This document shows, piece after piece, positions 1 through 9,925 of a stretch of 64,000 nucleotides of DNA; position 1 is the first letter of the stretch, and the number at the start of each line of letters is the position of its first letter. A model generated the notes under the pieces. That model was not told where the DNA came from and searched no databases. It was given only the letters and a program-made list of their open reading frames with translations. The stretch is from Anniella stebbinsi (lineage: Eukaryota; Chordata; Lepidosauria; Squamata; Anniellidae): assembly GCA_029215795.1 (NCBI GenBank), contig JARDYH010000004.1:219411517-219475516 (forward strand), given 5' to 3'. Position numbers and translations under genes: made by a program.

Positions 1-119
1 ATGAAGAGGGAATTTCACCAGGTGCTGCATGCATACAAAGGACACCTGTTGAAATCCCTTTTTCTATGCAACTGTTAAAGATACAGGAGCCCAGTCCTCC
101 TTTTCATATGGTCACCCTA
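1..119. mobile_element. hAT MITE family A, right part (cut by window edge)
   Basis: The sequence matches the right portion of the complete copies at 26562 and 46714: the GAAGAGGGAATTTCACCAGG segment, then TTAAAGATACAGGAG, then the terminus ATGGTCACCCTA at 108-119. The left part lies outside the window. Non-coding; no transposase. Confidence 0.8.
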
Positions 120-176
120 CCCATTGTACCAACCCCACCTGCACCTATCTATCTGAAGTTTAGCATGCTTCATCCC
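120..176 (+). repeat. 57-bp direct duplicate, copy 1
   Basis: The segment beginning CCCATTGTACCAACCCC directly follows a family A terminus and recurs at 1034-1090, again directly after a family A terminus, with only a few differences. MITE end and flank were therefore duplicated together. Confidence 0.85.
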
Positions 177-203
177 TGTCCTCCTTTCTGAATGGTCACC
201 CTA
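174..203. mobile_element. hAT family A terminal fragment
   Basis: About 30 bp matching only the family A right end (CCCTGTCCTCC, then ATGGTCACCCTA). It abuts the end of the 57-bp duplicate, so a second MITE end has been joined there. Confidence 0.6.
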
Positions 204-715
204 TGTGGTAGTATCCTTGTGCTGGTTGATTTCCCCCCTCCTTATTTCACTTTTGCAGCCCTGCCCTCAAGCCAAGGGGTTTAAAGCAGCCCCCCCCCTC
301 TTTTTTACAGGTCCACATGGAAGAAAATGACTAATATTCAAGTATTTAAGTAGCTCTTTAGAAAGGTTTGGAGCGTTATTATCTCAGTGAACTTTACAAC
401 AGCTCTCCGAGGTGGGTCAGTATGAATTTCATATTGTAGTGGGAAGTGGGGTCGGGGGTGGGTGGGGAGGGGGTGAAGGCTGAAAGGGGAGCTGAAGTGA
501 GGTTTAAATGGGCCCTTGTTGCCCCCCACAGTTTGCATTTGAGGTGTTATGTCATCCTTCTCCAGAAGGCTTGGTCAGTTCTGTAATATTCCTCGTGGCA
601 AAGTTGACCCCCAGGTGCCACAAGAGACTGAAATGTGGAACAAGCAGGTTTTAGGTCAGGGGTGGCATCCATGTGCCCCCTAACAACAAAAAAGTGGCCT
701 TTGTGACACTAGTGG
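204..715. other. No recognisable gene or repeat
   Basis: Contains a poly-C run near 290-299 and a G-rich stretch near 440-475. Short reading frames only; nothing further can be named. Confidence 0.5.
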
Positions 716-1033
716 TAGGGTGACCATCTGAAAAGGAGGACAGGGTTCCTGTATCTTTAACAGTTGCATAGAAAAGGGAATTTCAGCAGGTGTCATTGGT
801 ATGCATGCAGCACCTGGTGAAATTCCCTCTTCATCACAACAGTTAAAGCTTTAGGAGCTGTACTGGAGTGACCAGATACAAAAGAAGGCAAGGCTCCTGC
901 AGCGTTAACTGTTGTGATGGAGAGGGAATTTCACCAGGTGCTGCATGTATACAAATGACACCTGCCGAAATTCTCTTTTCTAAGCAATTGTTGAATTAAC
1001 AGGAGCCCTTGTCCTTTTCATACGGTCATCCTA
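716..1033 (-). mobile_element. hAT palindromic MITE family A, complete copy
   Basis: Runs from TAGGGTGACCATCTG to ACGGTCATCCTA, 318 bp. The outer arms are inverted repeats of each other and each half is internally palindromic. The centre (about 860-880) holds GAGTGACCAGATAC, the orientation found in the copies at 26562 and 34623, so this copy is assigned to the minus strand. No matching 8-bp flank is seen (ACTAGTGG against CCCATTGT), consistent with the local duplication having replaced one flank. Confidence 0.85.
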
Positions 1034-1090
1034 CCCATTGTACCAACCCCGCTTGCACCTATCTATCTGAAATTTAGTATGCTTCATCCC
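1034..1090 (+). repeat. 57-bp direct duplicate, copy 2
   Basis: Second copy of the segment at 120-176, shifted by 914 bp. It extends to CTTCATCCC, after which the two copies diverge completely. Confidence 0.85.
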
Positions 1091-2090
1091 TTCCAAAAGC
1101 GCTCCTAGGCCTGAAAATGCCATCCGTTCCTGACAAAATACTAAAATGCTGTAGCTGTTTGTTGTTACCGCTATTCGACAAAGGGGTGATAGCCAATGGT
1201 TCATTTCCCCCTGAATTCAAGGTGGCGCAGGTGTTGCCTAAAATCATCTGAGGCGAATCGACCTCTTCTCTGGAGCACCCAGGCAGAATCCAAAGCAATG
1301 CTTTCCTCTGCACAGCACTCGTACCTGTATATTGTTTACCTGAGGTCATGTGAATGATGCATCTGAAGAAGGAGGTGTTGAGAAAGCTAGTCTCTGGTTC
1401 ACCCTCACCTCATTTTCCTCAAGGAGTGCAGGCTTTGCCCTTTTTAAAAGAGAGGAGAAATTCTGTGTGACAAGTACGCTCGGTCTGATTACATCTGACA
1501 GATTTAAAGTGCACCCTTTTTACTCCCCAAGAGGCTTTGATCCTCTCGCTTAACAGGACTTGTAGCGGTAGAAAATTACCTTGTCATAGCCAACGGTGTT
1601 GTGGGTTGCTATTGACAGGGCAAAGTGTCAGTAAGTGATGCGCAGACCAATGGGGCTAAATAATTAATCAGAGAAGCAGACGCTTCCTCCTGCCCGAGAA
1701 ATTTCCATTCTGCACCGTGCGTTCTGCAAGATGACAAAGAGATCGAACGCTCTCAGCCCCCAGATTACCTGAAGGCCACTGGCGCTTATTAAAACTATGA
1801 CTGGCGTTGTGTGAGGACAAGACCAAAGGTTTCCATCGATTCACCAAAGTGCCATCTAAAAGCATGGAGAAATCCAGCTGGGCTGGGTGGGAGCTAACCC
1901 TCCCCCCATGGGGATTCTGCTCTTCCATTTCTAGGAAGGCTCAGCTTGAAAGAGTTGGGGAAGGAAAGGCCAATTCATCCTCCAAACTGTAGAGCCCACC
2001 GTCTCTTCCTCCACCTTAATCATACAGAAGGCAGTAGGTAGCAGGAAACTCACATTCTCCTTTCTCCTACACCAGGAGTGGGCAACTCTT
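1091..2090. other. Unannotated, no gene supported
   Basis: No repeat is recognised. 1556-1800 is mixed-composition non-repetitive sequence including an AATAATTAATCAG homeodomain-type core. Short frames lack any family motif. Confidence 0.4.
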
Positions 2091-2282
2091 GGGAGGAGCT
2101 GTAGCTCAGGGGTAGAGCACCTGCTTTGCATGCGGAAGGTCCTAGGTTCAAATCCCCAGCATCTCCAGGCAGAGCTGGAAAAACCCCTGCCTGAGCCATG
2201 GAGAGCCATTGTTTCCAGTCAGCATTTCAACAATACTGGACTAGATGAACCCATGATCTGAGTCTATGAACCTACGTTCCTA
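2091..2282 (+). mobile_element. tRNA-derived SINE (squamate type)
   Basis: The 5' part is tRNA-like: GTAGCTCAGGGGTAGAGC (A-box region) and GGTTCAAATCCCC (B box, about 2142-2154). The body CATCTCCAGGCAGAGCTG and the tail GGACTAGATGAACCCATG followed by TATGAACCTACG are typical of tRNA SINEs that borrow a LINE 3' end. The 5' head is intact enough to recognise; the tail is diverged. Confidence 0.85.
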
Positions 2283-2296
2283 TCTGGACCTCACCA

Positions 2297-2410
2297 TTGG
2301 CCTATAACTCCCACGATCCCTGACTATTGGCCATGCCGACTGAGGCTGTTGGGAGTTGTAGTCTAAAACCTCTGAAGAATACCATGTTGGCGAATGCTGA
2401 TCTAACCAAC
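2297..2410. repeat. Interspersed palindromic element, family N
   Basis: Carries ATAACTCCCACGATCCCTGAC on the left and GGGAGTTGTAGTCTAAAACC on the right, partly inverted copies of each other. The same unit recurs near 3600, 16960, 22345, 34826, 40150, 43875, 51485 and 54740. Probably a short MITE; superfamily not determined. Confidence 0.6.
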
Positions 2411-2480
2411 GAGGCCTGCAAGATTCAAAGAGCATCTTGTGCAAAAAGAGAGTAGAAGGTAAGCCTCTGAACATCTTCAG

Positions 2481-2826
2481 AATTTGATTTCAAGAAGTAG
2501 GTCCAGAGAAGAGAGTACTTCTTCATCCAGTGCATCATTCATTTTTGGAATTCGCTGCCCCAAGATGTTGTGATGGCCATCAGCTTAGAAAGTTTTGGGG
2601 GGAACTTCATGCATGGATGAGGATAGGTCAATTAACAGCTATTAGCCATGGCTACATGGAACCACTGGGTTCAACGGCAGTATGGCCACTGAATGCCAGT
2701 TGCTGGGGGGAACTGCAGGCTTTGCTTGTGGCCTTCTGTGAAGCACTGTTTGGCCATTAAGAGATGCAGGCTTCTGGACTAGATGGATCATTCACTTGAT
2801 CCAGCAGGGACTTTCTGATGTTCTTT
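2481..2826 (+). mobile_element. LINE 3' end (CR1/L2-type), diverged
   Basis: Shares the order of motifs seen in the better copy at 7037-7420: TTTTTGGAATTCGCTGCC, a TGCCAGTTGCTGGGG motif, and GGACTAGATGGATC with a GATGTTCTTTTA tail. 5'-truncated, non-coding. Confidence 0.65.
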
Positions 2827-2849
2827 TAAATATTGTAAAACTAATGTGT

Positions 2850-2955
2850 TTGTGTGTGTGTTTATTATATTTTAATAATATTTCTGGTCTGCCCAATAAC
2901 AGATATTCTTTGGGCAGATTACAAACACGGAAAGAATAAAACACAGAATAGAGGG
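2850..2955 (-). mobile_element. LINE 3' tail fragment
   Basis: TTTATTATATTTTAATAATA followed by GTCTGCCCAATAAC and an A-rich stretch resembles an antisense L2-type 3' UTR. Short and diverged. Confidence 0.4.
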
Positions 2956-3595
2956 AGACAGCACTGCTTATGGTGCTGTGCAGATGTCAGGCTTTCTGAA
3001 TCCGCACAGCTGTTTACTAGAGGCTTGAGGTCCACCAACCAGAGACAAGCGCAAAAGAGTGGCTGAACAGGCAGAGCCTTATGCAAAATGGCGGCTCAAG
3101 AAGCAGAGTCAATGACCTACCGCATCCCTTTGAGCTGTACACTGGAGGATCTGCATGCATGTACAAAGCAACATCTGAGTTATTACACATCAAGGATTAT
3201 AAGTACCCTATTTAGGTTGTGTGTGTACAGAGGGGACTTTTTCCATTGTTGTTGTTATTAAACAATTGGGAGTCCAAAATCTTTGCCAGTCTACTGAACA
3301 TCATCAAGGGAATTCCTAGAACATCCTCCTCCAATCTGGCAACCTCCATAGGTCTTCAACCACCACATCCAGTGTTCCTGATCATTGGTCGTGTTGGCAG
3401 GGGCTGATGGAAGTTGAAGTCCAAAACATCTGGAGGGCCCCAGGTGGTGGCTGGACAGCAGATTGTGGAAGGAGAGGAAGGAAGGATGGGAGAGACTGGA
3501 ATCCTATCCTCACTTATATGGGAGTAAATCCCATTCAGCTCACTGGAGATTACTTCTGAGTAGGCATGTACTCAAAAGTTCATCAAACATCAAAG
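2956..3595. other. Mostly unannotated; family N remnant
   Basis: 3296-3455 contains GATCATTGGTCGTGTTGG and GAAGTCCAAAACATCTGGAG, a diverged family N element. The remainder is unrecognised. Confidence 0.4.
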
Positions 3596-3599
3596 TTCA

Positions 3600-3740
3600 T
3601 CTAATCCAACTTTCCTCACTGGGGTGTCATCCAGATGTTTCAGCTACAGCTTCTGTGAACTCCAGCCAGTAGGGCCAATGGTCAGGGATGGTAGGAGCTA
3701 TGGTCCAAAACATCCAGAGAACACCTGGTTGTGGAAGGCT
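3600..3740. repeat. Interspersed element, family N
   Basis: Contains CCAATGGTCAGGGATGGTAG and TGGTCCAAAACATCCAGAG in the order seen in other family N copies. Confidence 0.55.
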
Positions 3741-3745
3741 GATCT

Positions 3746-4473
3746 AGTCCAACCCCCTGGTGATGCAGGAAACCCACTGACACAGCATCCCTGCTATAAA
3801 TCAAAGAGTATTTCTCTTGTCCTTTTTCTTATTGATGCCTCCTAAGACCTAGAGATGGAGGTGCTCTTGAGCCACAGCCACATGTGGTCTGAAACATCAC
3901 GCCTCCCCTGCCTTCCAGGGCCAGCTCCATGTTTTTGAGGGCTCTTGGGGAAGACACCGTCCATGAGGGCTGTCTCAGTGAGTCTACCTTCTCACTGCCA
4001 TTGTCACTGGCTGCTATTGCTCCTCATTCTAATTCCCAACATTGCAACCACTTGCTTGCTTGACAAGCAGACGACCAATGAGCAAGTAGGCCATGGCATC
4101 TACCCTTCTTTCTTCTCACCACCTCCATTGCCTGGTCCGAAGCAAGAAGTTGGTGAATAAGAAGGTTGTAATGGGGAAGAAGAGCCATTCCAGGGAGCTC
4201 TTGTTAGTGGGTCCCTGCTGGGGTGTGGTCCCTCAGTAGGTGCTCAGCCATGGTCTACCTCAACACCAGCCCTGCTGCCTTCCCTAAATAGTGGCCCTGC
4301 AGGTGACAGCAAAAGCGTTAGTCTGAAGTCTAACTGTGCTCCTGACCATGAAATGAAATAGAACATAGTAATATCACTCTAGTTCTATGTTCTAAGGATG
4401 ACAGGCATGTCCTGCCATCAGATTCCAATCCTTCTAAGCCTTAGATATGAGTTTGTTTTGCTATATTCTTTTT
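3746..4473. other. No recognisable gene or repeat
   Basis: Unique-looking sequence. Short frames have no conserved motif. Confidence 0.4.
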
Positions 4474-4499
4474 AAATAAATAAATAAATAAATAAATAA
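4474..4499 (+). repeat. (AAAT)n microsatellite
   Basis: About six uninterrupted AAAT units. Confidence 0.95.
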
Positions 4500-4608
4500 C
4501 TCTCTTGAGGCATTGGGTATCAAACAGAAACATCAAAGCCAAAGCCATTTGCATCTATCAACAGTAATAAGGGCTTTGCCATCACTCTGGTGGCATCTTG
4601 GCTCTCAC

Positions 4609-4754
4609 CTGCCCTGGAAGTTCAAAGGGTACATCAAGAAGCTATTAACATATTTCCCACAGACGGGGCAGTCAAATGAGCCAAGAGCGAACAGCAGCAC
4701 CGACCACCGCCTCGTAGCATACCTCCCGCGCTTCCCAATTGGATTTGTCAGCTC
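4609..4754 (-). other. Possible zinc-finger-like exon (unproven)
   Basis: On the minus strand this 146-bp stretch is open and encodes the short motif FDCPVCGKYVNSF, resembling the first half of a C2H2 finger (C-x2-C-G-K). It ends in CAG followed by GTGAG, a good splice-donor match. An in-frame TAG lies just upstream (4755-4757), where an AG could act as acceptor, but no polypyrimidine tract is visible. The expected histidine pair is absent from the exon itself and would have to lie in a following exon. Could be a real alternative exon, a decayed exon or coincidence. Confidence 0.25.
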
Positions 4755-5177
4755 CTAAATTGTGTGCATTTTGAGCAGTCCGTGCGGTTTGCTGCCTGAA
4801 AAACGGTCGCATCAGCCACTGTGAAGGTGGCAAATTGCTTCCTAAATGATAAGCTAAAGGGTAGCATTGTACTTCCCATCTTGATTAGGAAGGACCTCTT
4901 GGTAGATAGAAATGATGTGGTGGATGTACGTAGATGTTGTTATTGAAATGGAAACTCGCTCTAGAGGGAGCGTAAGAGAGGCCTGTTCTACATAGCCTAA
5001 TGAGGTGGGAGAAACAGGAGGTGAGAGATTTTCATGAACTGGCCAGGCTTTGTTTTGGCTATGTATAGAAATGAAATGAAATAAACAAATAAAAATAGAG
5101 TAGACTACACAACTGTGGACTACATGTGGGGACGGGGGTGGGGGATCAGAAAAGGCCTTATGGCACTACGGAGAATG
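4755..5177. other. Unannotated, with short L2-like tail
   Basis: 5040-5098 reads TTTTGGCTATGTATAGAAAT then AAATAAACAAATAAA, resembling a plus-strand L2 3' tail. The rest is unrecognised. Confidence 0.35.
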
Positions 5178-5316
5178 GGTCTAACCAGTGGAGGCTGGTG
5201 GCTCTGGGTGAATCCAGTTCTGCACCTTGGATAGCTCCTTTAGAGTTCTGGCTGAAACCTGGAGCGGATTCACCACCCCACTGACTTCACAGCCACCGGC
5301 CTCCACTGGTTAGACC
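5178..5316. mobile_element. Palindromic MITE family I
   Basis: The core runs from CAGTGGAGGCTGGTGG (5186) to the inverted CCTCCACTG (5308). Its flanks GGTCTAAC (5178-5185) and GTTAGACC (5309-5316) are also inverted complements, unlike other copies of the family. Other copies: 21212, 38032, 39858, 46054, 63426. Confidence 0.75.
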
Positions 5317-5465
5317 GTAGGCCACTCCCTGTTCTGCTAGTGTTTTGTCTAGCAAAGGGTCTATAAAGGTGATTCCACCCTGTGATCTGAAGAGGTACAG
5401 TCCAACGTACCACATCTGGACTCTTCCATCTCATTCTACTCCCTGGGCAGATCAAGCCTCGGTGA

Positions 5466-5815
5466 TGGGGTGACCACTTATCAATGGCCCCTGAAAAAGA
5501 GGAACTGCATCACCAAAACGAAGGACAAAGGAGGGCAGTGATTTGCATATGAATACATGCAAATTTAGAAATAATTATCCAAATTTCATGAGAAATACAG
5601 TACATCTCATCACCATGTGGACCAAGTGACCTGTGAGCTTGCTTGCTCAGTGTGCTGCTCAGCTGTTGACTGTTGATGGGGAAGAGTTCCTATAGTTCTT
5701 TGGACCAGACAGCCCTTCCAATAGAGGACTATCTTCAAATAGAGAATGGTCCTTGGGCAGCCCTTCAAATACAGAATTGTCATCTGTAAAAGAGGACACA
5801 ACGCCACCTTATTCA
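5466..5815. repeat. Interspersed element family Q (hAT-like?)
   Basis: Begins GGGGTGACCACTTATC and contains TTCAAATACAGAATTGTC and TCTGTAAAAGAGGACA. Related text occurs at 6908-7015, 38538-38890 and 39659-39775. The GGGTGACCA start resembles hAT termini in this window, but no target duplication was found. Confidence 0.55.
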
Positions 5816-5816
5816 A

Positions 5817-6907
5817 TGCTATAGCACATGCTTTGCAAGTAGATAGTCACAGGTCCATCCTGGGCAATCCAGGTCCTGTCCTGGGATTCTAAGTACAGAT
5901 GGACCATTTGCTCCTGTGGGGTTCAGGTTAACTCAGAAATAAACCAAGAATTTCTGACACAATCTGAGGTTCAACCCCAATTGTTGTGTGCCCTCCCTGA
6001 TTCACAAAGCACTCCCATTGCCAACCCCCCACACCCATAAAGACCCTCCTCCTTCTCCCCTTCATCTTAAGGTCTTACCTGGCCAGGTGGTAAGAGCAAG
6101 AGCAGCTACGGCACATGCAAGGAAGGAGAATCCCCATCTCTAATGGGTCCCAGGTCTGGGACGTGATGATGTGAGTAGGCATGCTGGGTTGGGGAGGAAA
6201 GGTGGGGATACTCTTCTCTTCCTTTGCCCCATACATGCTGCTGCTGCTTCTATTCCCCTCCCCCACCCACGTATGCCTGCTCAGGTGAGACCATAAATGG
6301 AAAGCAAGAGTTGGAGTTACAACAGTATGTCAATTGCGTGTCTAAGCTTGAATATACCTGTGCATCTATGTCAGGCTCACTGTTGGTTTCTGGTTTAACC
6401 TGCACATTCCATCTGCTAGTCTGTTGTGATTGTTTGTATATGAGTTAAGTTGCTTGGGGTTTGTCTTAAAGGGTTGTTGGGTCCATTTGTGAAATTTAAT
6501 TCTTGTGCATACTTCAGCTGCGAGTTCAGTCACATGTCAACAGCAAGGGGGTGTTGGGATGAGTTGGGGGGCTTGTGGGGGGATCAGAAAGAGCATGAAG
6601 GAAGTTGGGAGTTCTGGTCTGGACTGGACTTTAACCCAAGCCAGGGAAGAATTGGGGGGCTTTGAAAGTATTCTTCCCATTTGAGGTGGGCTTGAGGAAA
6701 TCCTGAAGTCCAGTTCCAAGCCTGGTTCCAGAGAAATAATTCCAAGTGATTGCATCAAGGAGGCGCTCTGCCTCCATCCCTGAAGATCTGCTTCCAGTCA
6801 CTGTAGCTAGCATGAAGTTGGCGGGGTTGATAGTTTGGGCTCAATATACGGCGGGTTCAAAGAAACACCTTCCCTACTTAGAAAAATAGTGATAGAGATC
6901 AAACAAA
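5817..6907. other. No recognisable gene or repeat
   Basis: About 1.1 kb without known repeat motifs. Reading frames are short and without family features. Confidence 0.4.
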
Positions 6908-7015
6908 TGCTACAGACTCTCAAATGGAGAATGGTCCTCAGACAGCTCTTCAAATACAGGATTGCCCTCTGTAAAAAGGACAAAAAGGCACCTTACTCAA
7001 TGTAACAACACATGC
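6908..7015. repeat. Family Q fragment
   Basis: TTCAAATACAGGATTGCC and CTCTGTAAAAAGGACAAAAA match the right part of the copy at 5466-5815; both are followed by an ACACATGCTTTGCA-like motif (ACATGCTTTGCA at 5466 copy). Confidence 0.6.
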
Positions 7016-7036
7016 TTTGCAGGTAGATGGCCGTAG

Positions 7037-7420
7037 GTCATGAAGCAGATTGGTGGGAGGTTCAAGACAGATAAAAGGAAGTACTTCACACAGTGCGTAG
7101 TTAAACTATGGAATTCCCTACCTTATGGTGCAGGGATGGCCACTAATTTTGATTGCTTTAAAAGGGGATTGGATCAATTCCTGGAGGAGAAGGCTATCAA
7201 TGGCTACTAGTCCCAATGGCTATGTGCAACCTCCAGTATCAGAGGCAGTAAGCCTATATACACCAGTTGCTGGGGAACATGGGGGGGAGGCTGCTGTTGC
7301 ACCCATGTCCTGCTTGTTGGTTCCTGGTTGACAGCTGGTTGGCGACTGTGTGACCAGAGTTCTGTACTAGATGGACTGTTGGTCTGATCCAGCATGGCTC
7401 TTCTTATGTTCTTATGTAGC
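7037..7420 (+). mobile_element. LINE 3' end (CR1/L2-type), best copy
   Basis: A 5'-truncated 3' UTR. It reads AAACTATGGAATTCCCTACC, TTTAAAAGGGGATTGGATCA, CCAGTATCAGAGGCAGTAAG, CACCAGTTGCTGGGGAAC, TGTACTAGATGGAC, GATCCAGCATGGC and ends TTCTTATGTTCTTATG. Plus-strand copies occur at 2481, 16580, 17115 and 22777; minus-strand copies at 24350, 27236, 46287, 51556, 52903 and 54052. Confidence 0.85.
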
Positions 7421-7536
7421 GATAGGGCTTGGTTATGCATGCAGCAAAAATCCATGCACACTGGCAGGTGCTGGCAAAATTGGTGGCATTATAAACTATT
7501 TTACAAAGGGGGCAGGAGAAAAACACCCTAACAGGT

Positions 7537-7825
7537 GTTAGCAGCACTCGGGCTACAGGTCACTGAACCTGGAGCTAAAGAGTTAATGTGTACCTGAGTA
7601 AGGTGGGAGGGGATTACTAGGAGGCTTGCTCTGTCCTTTCCTATCCCTTCCTTCTACGGTACTTCGCTGCCTGATGGACTGCCGACCACATGGCTGATCT
7701 GAGCCATCCTATCCTAGGATGAAAAGCTACTTGTCCCTAAAGTAAAGTTTCTTTTAAACCACCACTGGAGTGTTTCTTTTGTCAACACACGTGGCTACTC
7801 ACAGGGAGCTGGTTCAGATGACGAT
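7537..7825 (+). mobile_element. LTR-like segment (solo LTR candidate)
   Basis: Begins TGTTAGCAGC and ends GATGACGATAACA, so the ends are the inverted pair TGTTA/TAACA common in LTRs. A CCTAAAGTAAAGTTTC region followed by a GT-rich stretch could be the polyadenylation zone. No 4-6 bp target duplication is visible, partly because a poly-C run follows. Tentative. Confidence 0.35.
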
Positions 7826-8834
7826 AACACCCCCCCCCCCACTATAATTGTAACCCCTCCCCTCTTCCCATCAATTCCCATTTCCATTCCTTTTGTCTCG
7901 GGGATTCACCTTGAAATGCTCCCCAGGTCCCTGCGACCTCCCCAAAATGAAATAAAAAGAGTCCAGCCTTCGCACGTCCACATGTAGCCCCTGTGATTTG
8001 CACAACTGGATCTGCCTGAAAAAGAGCAAATCCAATCCCCCAAATCATGTCAGTTGCACATATGTGGGTGAGTATCGCCCAGCGGTGGCCCACTTCGCAA
8101 GAGTAAACTGGGCCACGGAAAATCAATTTTGTAACACCGCTGGTTTGCAGGTTCCAAACTCTACAACCTGATCCCCTTCCCCAACAATATTTTGCTATAA
8201 CAACTAATTACATGTATAAATGAATCCTTCTTAACTGATCCAGCACTCAGTCTGCTTTTAATTACGAGGTTTCAAAAGTGACAGATGGCACGGGGTGTGA
8301 TGAGTTGACCCACAGGGGTTAGATGGCTGTCGCTAGAGTGATTTGGTTTCAACAGCCAAAAATAGGTTGAGGTCACAATGTTCAAAGGTATAACATAGAG
8401 TTGACTTGACGCTGGCAAGAGCCTCCTGCATGCGTTCTGTTATTATTAGGCCTTAAAGATATATCAAAATCCTGGTGAGATTCTAGTGAGTGAGATGAAA
8501 CTATTCCTGTTCTTGAACAGATGTAGAAACACTGAAAAATGCATTTCCCTCTTAGCAGTGTTTGGTCCTTCCATGCAAAAATGTTCACATATTCATTGTA
8601 ATTGTAATTGCCCTTACTTGTCCTCACTTCCACTTACCCTCATTTCCCCTTTGCAATCTCACAGACAAATCTGATTGGTTCTGTTTACCCATGTAGTTTT
8701 ATTTTCTGATGCCTGGCGATACCAGACATCGCATAATTGCATTACCGTGTTTACTACGTGATCACTGATTTTGTGGGATCATCCAAATGAGTAATTCAAG
8801 AAGGAGGGAGAATCATAAAGGGGTTTTTTTGGAG
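7826..8834. other. Unique AT-rich sequence, possible conserved non-coding
   Basis: After a C run at 7830-7841 and an unremarkable stretch, 8160-8760 is AT-rich, non-repetitive and contains several homeodomain-type cores (CTAATTAC, TTTTAATTACG). No gene is seen. Confidence 0.35.
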
Positions 8835-8904
8835 AGTGGGGAACTTGTAGGCCATTTAGTTGAAATCCCTGCTCAGTACAAGAAATCCAGAGCTATATCT
8901 CTAC

Positions 8905-8931
8905 CAAACAACAACAACAACAAGAACAACA
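8905..8931 (+). repeat. (CAA)n short repeat
   Basis: Interrupted ACA/CAA triplet run inside the CR1 relic. Confidence 0.8.
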
Positions 8932-9129
8932 ACCCCAGCTGTCCAGTCTCTGCTTGAAGATCTCCAGCAAGGTATGGGTATAGGTAATTGGTTGTGTTGT
9001 CGAACTGCTCTTACCATTACATTTCTCCGAATGTTCAACTGAAATCTAGTTCCTGTAACTTGAGGCCATTACATCTATTCCTCTCCCCTCTTCTCTGTAA
9101 CAGCTCTTCAGAGATTCAGTTCTGTCTTA

Positions 9130-9704
9130 GGCCATTTCTACACCAGGCTGTTTGCCTGGGATGGCCCCCGGCTGGTCCCTGTGAGTCCAAATGAAGCACA
9201 GGGTCTTCCGGGGGTCGGGGGGATGGGGACGGGGGAGACGGGCATGGGTATTCCCCGGGATAACAGATCCCTGGGGAAACCCGATTTTTCCGCAGTCCCG
9301 GGAAGTTCCTGGGACCGCGGGAGGTGTGGCCACCCATCCTAGCTGCTGCCACACTTACTCATGAGTAAGCATGGCAGCAGAAATGGGCACAGAGCTGCAC
9401 TGCGCTCCTCCGTGCCCATCAGGGGAGGGGGTGGCACCAGTTTCGCCACCCCCAGGAGGGCAGGGAAGGGTGGGCCCCCGATTACGTGCATTTTTTTTAA
9501 AACTTACTTTAGCGCACAAGTGCTCGTGCGTGAAGCTCCGGGGCCCAGGAAATACAAAATGGCGGGTGTGATGAGCGTGTCCCACCTGGGAGAAAGCAGA
9601 ACTTCCACTTCCTCCGTGAAGAAAGAAGAGGATGATCCCAGGAGCAGGTAAGTCTGGGATCGTCCTCTTGCCCTCCCTCTACAACCCATAGTGTAGAAAT
9701 GGCC
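9130..9704. mobile_element. PIF/Harbinger-like element family K, 575 bp
   Basis: Terminal inverted repeats GGCCATTTCTACAC and GTGTAGAAATGGCC, flanked by TTA (9127-9129) and TTG (9705-9707), a near-perfect 3-bp duplication. Interior is GC- and CpG-rich, with a hairpin around CTTACTCATGAGTAAG (about 9354-9370) flanked by inverted TGCTGCCA/TGGCAGCA. Frames of 60-96 codons inside show no transposase motif, so it is non-autonomous. The same terminus begins at 63978. Confidence 0.75.
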
Positions 9705-9925
9705 TTGTTTTCTCTAGGCTAAACATACACACCCAGTTCCTTCAAACTTTCTTCATGGGACTTGTTTTTCACCCCCCCTGACCATTTTCATTGCCCTCCT
9801 CTGAACCTGTTCCACTTTGTCTACATTCTTCTTAAAGTGCCGCCCTTAGAACTGGACAGGGTATTCCGGATGAGGACTGAGTAGCACAAATAGCCAGGAG
9901 AATAAGTGGCATGAAGAAGGAGAAA

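Larger units (their letters stand above)
8835..9925 (-). mobile_element. CR1 LINE 3' region, antisense, split by an insertion
   Basis: Left part 8835-9129: GGCCATTTAGTTGAAATCCC, TGTCCAGTCTCTGCTTGAAG, GTCGAACTGCTCTTACC, CCTGTAACTTGAGGCCATTA. Right part 9705-9925: GGCTAAACATACACACCCAG, TTGCCCTCCTCTGAACCTG, TTAGAACTGGACAGGGTAT. These are hallmark antisense CR1 3' UTR phrases of sauropsid genomes. The 575-bp element at 9130-9704 sits inside. Confidence 0.85.

Noticed and set aside
2091..2165. Functional tRNA gene
   Set aside because: The tRNA-like head continues into the SINE body and LINE-like tail, and the cloverleaf is not intact; it is a retroposon.
9130..9704. CpG-island-like promoter
   Set aside because: Bounded by inverted termini and inserted in a CR1 relic, so composition is explained by the transposon.
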